The translations under genes were made by a program, and so were the position numbers. From an uncultured Bradyrhizobium sp. (GTDB lineage: Bacteria > Pseudomonadota > Alphaproteobacteria > Rhizobiales > Xanthobacteraceae): a stretch of DNA of 64,000 nucleotides. Shown in pieces: positions 1 to 9,026 of the stretch; within the stretch, counting starts at the first letter, position 1, and the number at the start of each line of letters is the position of its first letter. The stretch is taken from assembly GCF_936928535.1 (NCBI RefSeq), contig NZ_CAKZHY010000093.1:124001-188000 (forward strand). The letters are read 5' to 3'. The notes under the pieces were generated by a model. The model was not told where the DNA came from. It ran no database searches and saw nothing but the letters and a program-made list of their open reading frames with translations.

Positions 1-1575
<1,575 letters not shown>

Positions 1576-1600
1576 GGTCCAACACCCTCGAGAACCACGA

Positions 1601-1632
1601 AACCCCGGCAGCGATGCCGGGGTTTTTGTTTT
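1601..1632 (+). terminator. Rho-independent terminator of groEL
   Basis: A perfect 10-bp stem (aaccccggca / tgccggggtt) with a GCGA loop is followed by a run of T interrupted by one G. It lies 25 bases after the groEL stop and just before the 3' end of the convergent lepB gene. Confidence 0.9.
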
Positions 1633-1652
1633 GAACAACTTCTCTCCGCGCC

Positions 1653-2399
1653 CTACTGCACCTTCCCGATCCGCTCCACGCGCAGATCGCCGTCGGAATC
1701 GAGCGACCAGAAGATCCGCGTCACCTTGCCGATGAGATTGTCCATCGGGACAAAACCCATCACGGCCTTGAAGCGGCTGTCGGTGGAGTTGTCCCTGTTG
1801 TCGCCCATCGCGAAGAAATGGCCCGGAGGTACGGTGTAAACTTCCGTGTTGTCCGCATAGCCATTGTCGACGCAGTCGTAGGTGATGTAGCTCGCCCCGT
1901 TCGGCATGGTCTCGCGCCAGCGCTTGACCCTGGTCCCGGTCTCGCCGCCGCAGGCCGAGCCGGCGGAAACCTCCTTCAGCGCGACGCGCGCGACGGGCTT
2001 GTCGTTGATGAAGAGCTGCCCCTGCCGCATCTGGATGCGATCGCCGGGCAACCCGACCACGCGCTTGACATAGTCGATCTCATTATCCTTTGGCGACCGG
2101 AACACGACGATGTCGCCATAGGCGGGATCAGCAGCGTTGAGCCGGCCCGAGATGAAGGACGGCGCATAGGGAAACGAATAGCGGCCGTAGCCATAGGCAT
2201 ATTTGGCGGCAAAGACATAGTCGCCCACCATCAACGTCGGCATCATCGAGCCGGACGGAATATTGAACGGCTGATACAGCACGTAGCGAAACAGCAGGGG
2301 CGGCGACCACAGCACGGGCACGAGCAGGATCAGGATGACGATGGCCTTCCACTCGCTGGATCGGGCCTTTGGCCGAACGGTGCCCTGAAGCGTGGTCAT
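1653..2399 (-). CDS. lepB: Signal peptidase I
   Basis: Membrane-bound serine-lysine peptidase that removes signal peptides from exported proteins on the periplasmic face. One N-terminal membrane segment (about residues 18-40) precedes the box PSGSMMPTL, whose second Ser (S51) is the expected nucleophile. K112 in DYVKRVVGLPGD is the expected general base, and MGDNRDNSTDSR is the conserved C-terminal box. An insertion carrying two Cys (GSACGG and YDCVD) precedes that box. At 248 aa it is a normal alphaproteobacterial length. It stands alone, convergent with groEL. Housekeeping lepB is more often found near rnc, so this may be a second copy; that is inference. Confidence 0.95.
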   Translation of the reverse strand: MTTLQGTVRPKARSSEWKAIVILILLVPVLWSPPLLFRYVLYQPFNIPSGSMMPTLMVGDYVFAAKYAYGYGRYSFPYAPSFISGRLNAADPAYGDIVVFRSPKDNEIDYVKRVVGLPGDRIQMRQGQLFINDKPVARVALKEVSAGSACGGETGTRVKRWRETMPNGASYITYDCVDNGYADNTEVYTVPPGHFFAMGDNRDNSTDSRFKAVMGFVPMDNLIGKVTRIFWSLDSDGDLRVERIGKVQ

Positions 2400-2517
2400 C
2401 AGCCCCTCGCGAAGTCTGCCGTTGCTGGATTGCGCAGATCGAATGCACGCACAATCCCCGCCAACTTTGGTCGCGCGGCTGCCGTCCTGCGTTCAACGGG
2501 CGAGGCCGCGCACACGA

Positions 2518-3351
2518 TCACGCGCGCGACATCTCCTGAAAACACGCCCTCACCCAGTCGATCGTCACGCGCGTTGCGGCGTCGCGCTTGAGGTGGTTTT
2601 GCACCAGCAGCCAGGCATCGCGCCGCTTCGGCAGCAGCGTGGCGCGCAGGCGGCCATCGCCGAGCAAATCAGCGCAGACATATTCCGGCAACACGCCGGC
2701 AGCCTGATGCGCGCGGATCAGATTGCGGATGACGCGAACGTTGTCGGTCACGCAGCGCGCGCGGGCTTTCTTGGTACGAAGAAACTGCATCTCGGGAATG
2801 GCACCGAGCTCGTCCGGATAGGCACAGAGCATCGGCTCGCCTTCTGTCATCACGGGCTCGAAATAGTACAGCTTGATGTCGCCGAGCCTGGAAATTGCGA
2901 AGTCACCCTTGTCGGGCTTGCGCAGGCGGATGGCGAGATCGGCCTCCCAGCGCGAGAATTTGACGTTCTCGCTCGAGGTGAGGAATTGCAGCGTCAGGCC
3001 CGGATTGGCGCGCAGGAAGTCGCTTGCGCGCGGCGACAGCACCGCCTCGGCGACCGTGTTGGTGGAGGCGATGCGCAAGCGCCCGACGGGACCTTCCAGG
3101 CTCTCGCCGAGGCGGCCGATCTCGGCGGCATGCGCGGCCATCGCCTCGACATGCGCCAGCACCGCCTCGCATTGCCGCGTCGGCCTGCGAAGGCCGTCGG
3201 CGGCCTCGAACAGGCGCAGGCCGAGCGCACGCTCGATGCGCGACAGCCTGCGGCCGACAGTGGTCTCGTCGATGCGCAGCCGTGCGCTGGCGCCGGCATA
3301 GGTGCCCTCGTCCCTGACGGCGGCGATGATGCGGAGGTCGTCCCAATTCAT
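2518..3351 (-). CDS. LysR-family transcriptional regulator
   Basis: DNA-binding regulator of 277 aa. The winged helix-turn-helix is at the N-terminus (MNWDDLRIIAAVRDEGTYAGA...), followed by a LysR substrate-binding domain from about residue 90. I use the internal ATG at 3351, because the longer ORF start at 3492 adds 47 residues without family similarity and would run into the neighbouring divergent gene. It is transcribed away from an isochorismatase-like hydrolase and a GST gene. The shared 128-bp region holds repeated TGCAATAT boxes, so this regulator probably controls that pair and itself. The effector is not predictable. Confidence 0.9.
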   Translation of the reverse strand: MNWDDLRIIAAVRDEGTYAGASARLRIDETTVGRRLSRIERALGLRLFEAADGLRRPTRQCEAVLAHVEAMAAHAAEIGRLGESLEGPVGRLRIASTNTVAEAVLSPRASDFLRANPGLTLQFLTSSENVKFSRWEADLAIRLRKPDKGDFAISRLGDIKLYYFEPVMTEGEPMLCAYPDELGAIPEMQFLRTKKARARCVTDNVRVIRNLIRAHQAAGVLPEYVCADLLGDGRLRATLLPKRRDAWLLVQNHLKRDAATRVTIDWVRACFQEMSRA

Positions 3352-3382
3352 GAGCTCAAGGCTATATCGGCCGCGAGATGCC

Positions 3383-3422
3383 TGCAATATCGCAGCCACC
3401 GGCTGCAATATCCCTGCATATC
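3383..3422. promoter_or_regulatory. Candidate LysR operator in divergent promoter
   Basis: The 8-mer TGCAATAT occurs at 3383-3390 and again at 3404-3411, exactly 21 bp (two helical turns) apart. A related TGCATAT follows at 3415. Phased repeats between a LysR gene and its divergent target are a usual LysR arrangement. The assignment is inferred from position and symmetry only. Confidence 0.5.
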
Positions 3423-3479
3423 GGCAGGCAGCTGGGGCGCTATGTTGGGCAAGCCTTTCGCCCCGGAGATTGCCTGACC

Positions 3480-4073
3480 ATGACGACCGCAAAGACCCTG
3501 CTCCAGCTCGCCGGCGCCGACCTCAACCCGCCGCGTCTCGGCGAGGCCGCGCTGGTGCTGATCGACATCCAGAACGAATATCTCGCGGGTCCCCTCGCCC
3601 TGCCCGACGCCAAGCCGGCGATAGCGCGGGCGACAGCGCTGCTGACAAGGGCACGCGTGAGCGGAGCCGCGATCATTCATATCGCCCATCGCGGCAAGGC
3701 GGGCAGCCTGTTCGACCGCAGCGCGGACCGCGGCGCCATCGTCGCCGAACTCACACCGCGTGACGGAGAGCTCGTGATCGAGAAGGAGCTGCCCAATGCA
3801 TTCGCCGGCACCGATCTCAAATCGCGCCTCGATGCGACCGGCAGGAAGAACATCGTGCTGGCCGGATTCATGACGCATATGTGCATCAGCTCCACGGCGC
3901 GCGCCGCGCTCGACCTCGGCTTTCGCACCACCATCGATGCCGATGCCTGCGCCACGCGCGATCTCCCCGACGGACGCGGCGGCACGCTGGATGCCCGGAC
4001 CATCCACGAGGTTGCGCTCGCCGAACTCTCCGACCGCTTCGCGATCATCGCGCGCGGCGATGCGCTGACCTAA
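3480..4073 (+). CDS. Isochorismatase-family cysteine hydrolase
   Basis: Predicted cytosolic hydrolase of the isochorismatase/nicotinamidase superfamily, 197 aa, acting on a small amide or vinyl ether of unknown identity. The expected triad is visible: D29 (VLIDIQNEY), K102 (IEKELPNAF) and C135 (THMCISST). I chose the ATG at 3480 because the family begins shortly before the first strand, and the longer ORF start at 3378 lies inside the promoter region shared with the LysR gene. The GST gene follows after 9 bases, so the two form an operon. Confidence 0.88.
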   Translation: MTTAKTLLQLAGADLNPPRLGEAALVLIDIQNEYLAGPLALPDAKPAIARATALLTRARVSGAAIIHIAHRGKAGSLFDRSADRGAIVAELTPRDGELVIEKELPNAFAGTDLKSRLDATGRKNIVLAGFMTHMCISSTARAALDLGFRTTIDADACATRDLPDGRGGTLDARTIHEVALAELSDRFAIIARGDALT

Positions 4074-4082
4074 CGGAGCAGG

Positions 4083-4724
4083 ATGATGCTGCAGCTCTAT
4101 TTCTCACCGATGGCCTGCTCGCTTGCGAGCCGTATCGCGCTGATGGAAGCAGGTCTCGAGGCGCGCTATCACCAGGTGCATCTCGCAACCAAGACGGTCG
4201 CGGACGACGACAGTGATTTCGGCCGCATCTCGCCGAAGCGCGCCGTGCCGGTTCTGGTGCTCGAGAACGGAGAACGGCTGACCGAATGCGCGGCGGTGCT
4301 GCAATACATCGCCGACCTAAAGCCCGAGCGCGGCCTTGCGCCGCGGCCTGGCGAACTGGATCGCTACCGTCTGCAGGAATGGCTGAGCTTCGTCGGCGCC
4401 GAGATCCACAAGGCCTTCCTGTTTCCGACCTTCTGGTACAAGGACGACGGTTCGCTCGCCAAGCCGCGCGCGCGGATCGTACAGACCCTGTCGGTGCCGT
4501 CGGCGCATCTGGCGGACCGCGAATTCCTCGTTGGTCAACGCTTCACCGTGGCGGATGCACATCTCGCCTGGGCTCTCTTGCTGCTTCGCCCCGCTGGTGT
4601 CGACATCGCGCAATGGCCCGCGCTCGCTAGATATCTCGAGCGCATGCAGGCGCGGCCCGTGATGCGCGAAGCGATCGCCACCGAGATGGCGCTGCGCAAG
4701 GCCATGCCGGCCAACGCGGCCTAG
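4083..4724 (+). CDS. Glutathione S-transferase family protein
   Basis: Cytosolic GST of 213 aa. The N-terminal thioredoxin fold contains the segment SPMACSLASRIAL, with a beta-class-like Cys near the glutathione site, and VPVLVLENGERLTECAAVLQYIA, the gamma-glutamyl binding stretch. A helical C-terminal domain follows (about 90-205). The start could be 4083 or 4086; the Shine-Dalgarno GGAG is better spaced for 4086. Cotranscribed with the preceding hydrolase and probably under the divergent LysR regulator. Substrate unknown. Confidence 0.9.
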   Translation: MMLQLYFSPMACSLASRIALMEAGLEARYHQVHLATKTVADDDSDFGRISPKRAVPVLVLENGERLTECAAVLQYIADLKPERGLAPRPGELDRYRLQEWLSFVGAEIHKAFLFPTFWYKDDGSLAKPRARIVQTLSVPSAHLADREFLVGQRFTVADAHLAWALLLLRPAGVDIAQWPALARYLERMQARPVMREAIATEMALRKAMPANAA

Positions 4725-4762
4725 CAGGTCGCCGGCGACGGTGCGCCGGCAAACGAAAAAGA

Positions 4763-4789
4763 AAAAGGGCCGCTAGCTGGGGCCCTTTT
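4763..4789. terminator. Bidirectional hairpin terminator
   Basis: The stem AAAAGGGCC / GGCCCTTTT has a 9-nt loop. A-run and T-run on opposite sides allow it to work on both strands. It lies between the convergent GST and DUF2778 genes. Confidence 0.85.
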
Positions 4790-4812
4790 GCATGGTCTCG
4801 AATTGACTTGAA

Positions 4813-5970
4813 CTATTCAACCCGCGCCAGCACCGCGAGCTTGCGAATGCCCTTGTTGCGGTAGGCGTCGAGGAACGCGTAATAGTCCTTGAACGACACG
4901 CAGCCGTTGGAATCTCCATTCGGCCCGAGCATGAAGGTGTGGGCGAGCAGGCCGTCGCGGCCGTAGATCGCGTTCTCGCCACCGATCGGGGTGAGGCGCA
5001 GCGCGGGCACGCCGTGGAACAGCGCTTCGCGCGGCTTGAGATTGTAGATGTGCGGCGGGGTCACGCCGCGCATGCGCACGCGTTGCGAGCGCGGATCGTC
5101 CAGATTGTCGCCGAGGCCGGAATGCGCCTCGAGCCTGGTGCCGTCGGGCAGATAAACCGTCTTGGCGGTGATGTCGTAGACTGCGGTGTCGCGGTCATAG
5201 GGCGGCGCGCCGCCGAGCATCGGGTTCTGCTCCTTCGGCGCGATCGCCGAGGTCACGCTGGCATCGGCCGAGGCATAGGCCAGCAGGCCGCCGGAAGGGT
5301 CACGCTTGCCCCAGAGCTTCTCCACCATCGACTGGCGCGGGCCGGTGATCGACATCACCGCGGCCTTGGCGCGATCGGCAAAGGACTTTGGCCTGGCTTG
5401 CGGCGCCGGCACGATCTGGGCCGGATCGGCGGAGGCGAGCTGCACGGACGCTTCCGTGCCGCGCTTGGGCTTCGTCACCTCCGCGACCTTCTCGGCAATG
5501 CGTTCGGAGACCTTGGCCGGGCTCTTCAGCACTTCCGCAACCTTGGCCATGACGGTCGGCTTTGCGGGGGCTTCGGCGACCCGCGTCGCAGGCACAGCGC
5601 TCGCCGCGTTGGACTCCACGCCCTGTGTCGCCGCGGCGGCAAAGCGCTCGTTGAACTGTTCGCGAGAAATCGGTGCGGCCACCTGCAGCCGGTCGGGCAG
5701 CAGCGCAAAGGTTTCCCGGATGGCCGCGCCCGCCTCGCGCAGCACGACCTTGGGCGCGCGCTTGACCACGGGCTCGTCGTAACCGGTGCTGCCGACGGTC
5801 GGATAGACGCTGGCGGCGAAGATGTTGTTGTAGACGGTCCAGCCGGCCAGCAAGACGCAGCCGGCCACGGCGGCGCCAAGCACGTTTTGGGTGGTCATTT
5901 TCCGGGAAGACTTCCGAGAATTATTGGGCATCCGTGCCGCGTAACTCTGCGCAGCGATACTCGTACTCAT
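4813..5970 (-). CDS. DUF2778 (Tlde1-like) cell-envelope protein
   Basis: A 385-aa protein with one N-terminal membrane anchor (about 28-50, NVLGAAVAGCVLLAGW), a long Ala/Lys/Pro-rich linker, and a C-terminal DUF2778 domain (about 260-380). That domain carries H344 and C357 in the motif GDSNGCVSF, the Cys/His arrangement of L,D-transpeptidase-like enzymes. DUF2778 is the domain of the Tlde1 peptidoglycan-acting family known as type VI effectors. Here no secretion or immunity gene is adjacent, so a resident cell-wall role is more likely. Substrate activity is inferred. Confidence 0.8.
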   Translation of the reverse strand: MSTSIAAQSYAARMPNNSRKSSRKMTTQNVLGAAVAGCVLLAGWTVYNNIFAASVYPTVGSTGYDEPVVKRAPKVVLREAGAAIRETFALLPDRLQVAAPISREQFNERFAAAATQGVESNAASAVPATRVAEAPAKPTVMAKVAEVLKSPAKVSERIAEKVAEVTKPKRGTEASVQLASADPAQIVPAPQARPKSFADRAKAAVMSITGPRQSMVEKLWGKRDPSGGLLAYASADASVTSAIAPKEQNPMLGGAPPYDRDTAVYDITAKTVYLPDGTRLEAHSGLGDNLDDPRSQRVRMRGVTPPHIYNLKPREALFHGVPALRLTPIGGENAIYGRDGLLAHTFMLGPNGDSNGCVSFKDYYAFLDAYRNKGIRKLAVLARVE

Positions 5971-6344
5971 TCGCCTTGCGTCCAGGACGGTGTCACTCAG
6001 TCCCCCTTCGAAGTGCCGCTGGTACGTTCCGGAACCAGCATCTCGCAGAGGGTCGGAGCGTCATTAAGGCGACTTTTAGTTAAATGCAGATTAAGTTCGG
6101 GCAGTTGTAGGGCAACTCGTTAACGCTGTGCCATTTCGAGAAAAAGGTCCGCAGAACTACGGACTTAGGCGACGCTGTTAACCATAATTCTCGGCCGGTT
6201 CAGCACGGTCAGACGATGTCTGCCGCCGCATCTGTAGACCCACCAACCAAGACCTTTTCGTGGTCATCAAGACCCCGGACGATACCGGGGAAGGGTTGCG
6301 CAAGGCTGGCGCGCCGGGCTCGGCCTTCGCGCCCCTCACCCCAA

Positions 6345-6372
6345 CCCTCTCACCATAAGAACGGGGAGAGGG
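6345..6372. repeat. Short palindromic element (ccctctcacc...ggggagaggg)
   Basis: Imperfect inverted repeat CCCTCTCACC / GGGGAGAGGG with an 8-nt loop, set in a C-rich stretch (cccctcaccccaaccctctc). I recognise this as a common dispersed motif in Bradyrhizobium-type genomes. Only this copy was seen in the window. Confidence 0.5.
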
Positions 6373-6481
6373 AGAAAAAGAAGGCACGGTGGCCTGACCG
6401 AAAGTTGATCGCGCCAATCTGGAAATGGCCGGATCGGGAAAATAGCTACAGCCCCTGGCACTTTTCAGCAGCCTCTGCGCG

Positions 6482-6499
6482 TGATACGGTACCGTATCA
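6482..6499. promoter_or_regulatory. Perfect 18-bp palindrome, candidate operator
   Basis: TGATACGGTACCGTATCA is an exact inverted repeat 43 bp before the FecR start codon. Its length and symmetry fit a dimeric repressor site of TetR or similar type. No regulator gene is adjacent, so the binder is unknown. Confidence 0.6.
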
Positions 6500-6542
6500 A
6501 CATCGCCTTGAACTGTGCCGAGCACGCAAAACGGAGGCTGGC

Positions 6543-7070
6543 ATGAGAGGGTTTTTGCGCGAGGGGTGTTGCGCCCTGGCGTGGTCCTTGTTGTTGATCG
6601 GATCTGCTAGTGCACAGCCTGCCACGGACGCGGGCTGCACGGCATCGCTATCCGCCGCCGGCACGCAGGTCTGGCGATGCGACAACGGGATCACCATCGT
6701 TGCAGAAAACGGCGCGAGATTTGAACTGAAGGACGCCAACCGCGACGGACATATAGATGCCGTCGAGTTGAGCGGCAAAGCGCTGCTGGTCGAGGTGCCC
6801 AAGAAACCCGGCGGCAATCCCTTCAAGGTGCTGACGCCGCAAGCCATCGCCGCGGTGCGCGGCACCAAATGGGCGGTCGATGTCGCCGACGCCAAGACCT
6901 CGGTGTTCGTCGCCAACGGCCGTGTCGGCGTGACCCGCAGGGCGACACGTGGCCGCGGCGTGGTGCTCGGACCGGGCGAAGGCGTCGACGTCGAGGCAAC
7001 GGGTGCGCTGACCGTCAAGACATGGGGCCAGCCGCGCGTCGACGCGCTGATGGCAAGGCTGGGTCAATAA
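6543..7070 (+). CDS. Secreted FecR-domain protein with EF-hand-like loop
   Basis: A 175-aa protein with a signal peptide (about 1-24, cleavage near SASA-QP). A FecR-type beta domain covers about residues 80-150 (VLTPQAIAAVRGTKWAVDV). Residues 64-75, DANRDGHIDAVE, fit the 12-residue EF-hand calcium-loop pattern, which is unusual in this family. The start at 6543 has the Shine-Dalgarno sequence ACGGAGG. It is followed 64 bp downstream by a CHASE2 adenylate cyclase, a pairing that suggests the FecR protein is a periplasmic partner of that cyclase. The role is inferred. Confidence 0.82.
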   Translation: MRGFLREGCCALAWSLLLIGSASAQPATDAGCTASLSAAGTQVWRCDNGITIVAENGARFELKDANRDGHIDAVELSGKALLVEVPKKPGGNPFKVLTPQAIAAVRGTKWAVDVADAKTSVFVANGRVGVTRRATRGRGVVLGPGEGVDVEATGALTVKTWGQPRVDALMARLGQ

Positions 7071-7134
7071 GCCCGGTCCGCACGACCTGCGGAGGCAGGG
7101 CCTGAAAACAAAAAGTAGATTGCAGCACGGCGTA

Positions 7135-9021
7135 ATGAATAGACGCGTTCAGATCCTGGTGGCCCTCGTCCTCACGGCCCTGTGGGGCGCCGGCATTTTT
7201 GCCGCTCACGCAGGCGGCCATCTGGCCTTTCTCGACCGGCTCGAGGCGACGCTGACAGACCTGCGCACGCTCGCGCGCGGCGTGCAGGCCCCACCCGATC
7301 TCGTCACCGTCGTCGCCATCGACGACACCGTGGTCAAACGGGGCGGCACCTATCCGCTGCCGCGGGCCGACCTGGCGCGCGTGGTCGACACCATCGTGCA
7401 GTTCAAGCCGAAGGTGATCGCGATCGATCTGCTGCTGGTCGACCGGAGCGCCGCGATCGGCGACGCCACGCTGGCCCACACGCTCGCGACCGGCCCGATG
7501 GTGCTCGCGGCCGCGGCGATCTTCCCGCGTGCGAGTGAGACGGTGGCGTCCGGCAGCGCCGGGCCGCTTGCCGCCCTGCCCCAGGCCGAGCGCTTCCTGC
7601 TGCCGTTGCCCATCTTCGCCGATCACGCCGATGTCGGCATCGTCAACGTCGCGACCGGACACTCCGGCACGCCGCTCTCGGTGCCGATGCTGTTCCGCAC
7701 CGGCGACAAGGTCGAACTTTCGTTGCCGCTGCGGGTCGCCAGTCGTGCACTCGACAAGCCCCTGACGATCACGCCCGATCATCTCATGCTCGGCGATCGG
7801 CTCGTGCCTGTGGACACCGACTTCTCGCTGCCGATCACCTATTACGGGCCGCGCCGCACCATCCGCACCGTGAGTGCGCAGAGCATTTTCGACGGCACGC
7901 TCGATCGCAAGGCGATCGAGAACCGGATCGTCGTGATCGGCGCGGCCGTCGCCGGTGGCGGCGACTTCTTCCCGACGCCGTTCGATTCCCTGATGCCGGG
8001 CGCCGAGGTGATCTCCACTGCAATCACGCATCTCGTCGCCGGTGACAGCATCGTGCGCGACCGCAAGGTTCACATCGCCGACGCGCTGATCGCGATCGTG
8101 CTGCCGATGCTGCTGGTCGGCTTGCTCGCCTGGCGGCGTAGCACGCTCGGCTTCGTTGCGGCGGCCGTGATGATGGCCGCCTGGGCCGGGCTCAATCTGT
8201 TCGCATTCATGCACGGCGTCTGGCTCGATGCCGCGACGACGCTCGCGGCCGCGGTGCCGCCGGTCGCGGTTTTCGTCGGCGTGCAGATTTGGGCGGGATC
8301 GCGCCGCACCCAATTTCTCGCCGCCAAGAGCCGGTCGCTGGCGCAGTTCCAGGCGCCAGCCTTGCAGGAATGGCTGGCGCGCGATCCGAACTTCCTGGCG
8401 CAGCCCGTTCGGCAGGATGCGGCCATCGTCTTCATCGATCTGTCAGATTTCACCGCACTGAGCCAACGGCTCGATCCTGACGAGCTTCAGGACATTCTGA
8501 AGGCGTTCCACGCGCTGATCGACAAGGCCGCGGTCGATTGCGGCGGCATGATCACCAGCTTTCTCGGCGACGGCGCGATGATCCTGTTTGGCCTGCCGAG
8601 TGCCATGCCAGACGACGCCGCGCGTGCGCTGAAATGTGCGATCGATCTGCACCGCGGCGTCGCGCAGTGGATCGCATCGCTGCCGCCTGCGATCAGTGGC
8701 CGGCTCGGCTTCAAGATCGGCGCGCATTTCGGCCCGATCGTCGCCTCGCGTCTCGGCGAGAGCCATCAGCACATCACGGCGAATGGCGACACCGTCAATC
8801 TCGCGAGCCGGCTGATGGAGGTCGCAGCGCAGAACAACGCGCGTCTGGCACTGACCGACACGCTGCTGGACGCCGCAGACTTCCACGGCGCGCCCGACGG
8901 CGTGCTGTCAGGCCCCCTGCTCACCGAGGTCCGCGGCCGCTCCGGTGTCGTGACCGTCTGGTTCTGGCGCGACCAGGACAGGCCGGGCCAGAACACGATC
9001 AAGGCCGAGATGATCGACTGA
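7135..9021 (+). CDS. CHASE2-domain adenylate/guanylate cyclase
   Basis: Membrane-bound class III cyclase, about 628 aa. One N-terminal membrane segment is followed by an extracytoplasmic CHASE2 sensor (about 30-290), three membrane helices (about 305-380) and a cytoplasmic cyclase domain (about 410-600). Metal-binding Asp D435 and the segment FIDLSDFTALS are present, as is FLGDGAMILFG. It probably makes cAMP in response to an envelope signal. The ORF track starts at a TTG (7120); I prefer the ATG at 7135. It follows the FecR gene and probably shares its promoter. Confidence 0.9.
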   Translation: MNRRVQILVALVLTALWGAGIFAAHAGGHLAFLDRLEATLTDLRTLARGVQAPPDLVTVVAIDDTVVKRGGTYPLPRADLARVVDTIVQFKPKVIAIDLLLVDRSAAIGDATLAHTLATGPMVLAAAAIFPRASETVASGSAGPLAALPQAERFLLPLPIFADHADVGIVNVATGHSGTPLSVPMLFRTGDKVELSLPLRVASRALDKPLTITPDHLMLGDRLVPVDTDFSLPITYYGPRRTIRTVSAQSIFDGTLDRKAIENRIVVIGAAVAGGGDFFPTPFDSLMPGAEVISTAITHLVAGDSIVRDRKVHIADALIAIVLPMLLVGLLAWRRSTLGFVAAAVMMAAWAGLNLFAFMHGVWLDAATTLAAAVPPVAVFVGVQIWAGSRRTQFLAAKSRSLAQFQAPALQEWLARDPNFLAQPVRQDAAIVFIDLSDFTALSQRLDPDELQDILKAFHALIDKAAVDCGGMITSFLGDGAMILFGLPSAMPDDAARALKCAIDLHRGVAQWIASLPPAISGRLGFKIGAHFGPIVASRLGESHQHITANGDTVNLASRLMEVAAQNNARLALTDTLLDAADFHGAPDGVLSGPLLTEVRGRSGVVTVWFWRDQDRPGQNTIKAEMID

Positions 9022-9026
9022 GGACG

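Larger units (their letters stand above)
5971..6542. other. Long intergenic region, no convincing gene
   Basis: This 572-bp stretch separates the divergent DUF2778 and FecR genes. ORFs crossing it are shadows with repeat-like composition. It holds a short hairpin (6345-6372) and an 18-bp perfect palindrome (6482-6499). The AT-richer part at about 6060-6130 (TTAAG, GTTAAATG) probably contains the DUF2778 promoter. Confidence 0.6.

Noticed and set aside
6178-6525. 115-aa ORF in the long intergenic region
   Set aside because: It crosses the C-rich repeat and the 18-bp palindrome, and its composition is repeat-like with no family resemblance.
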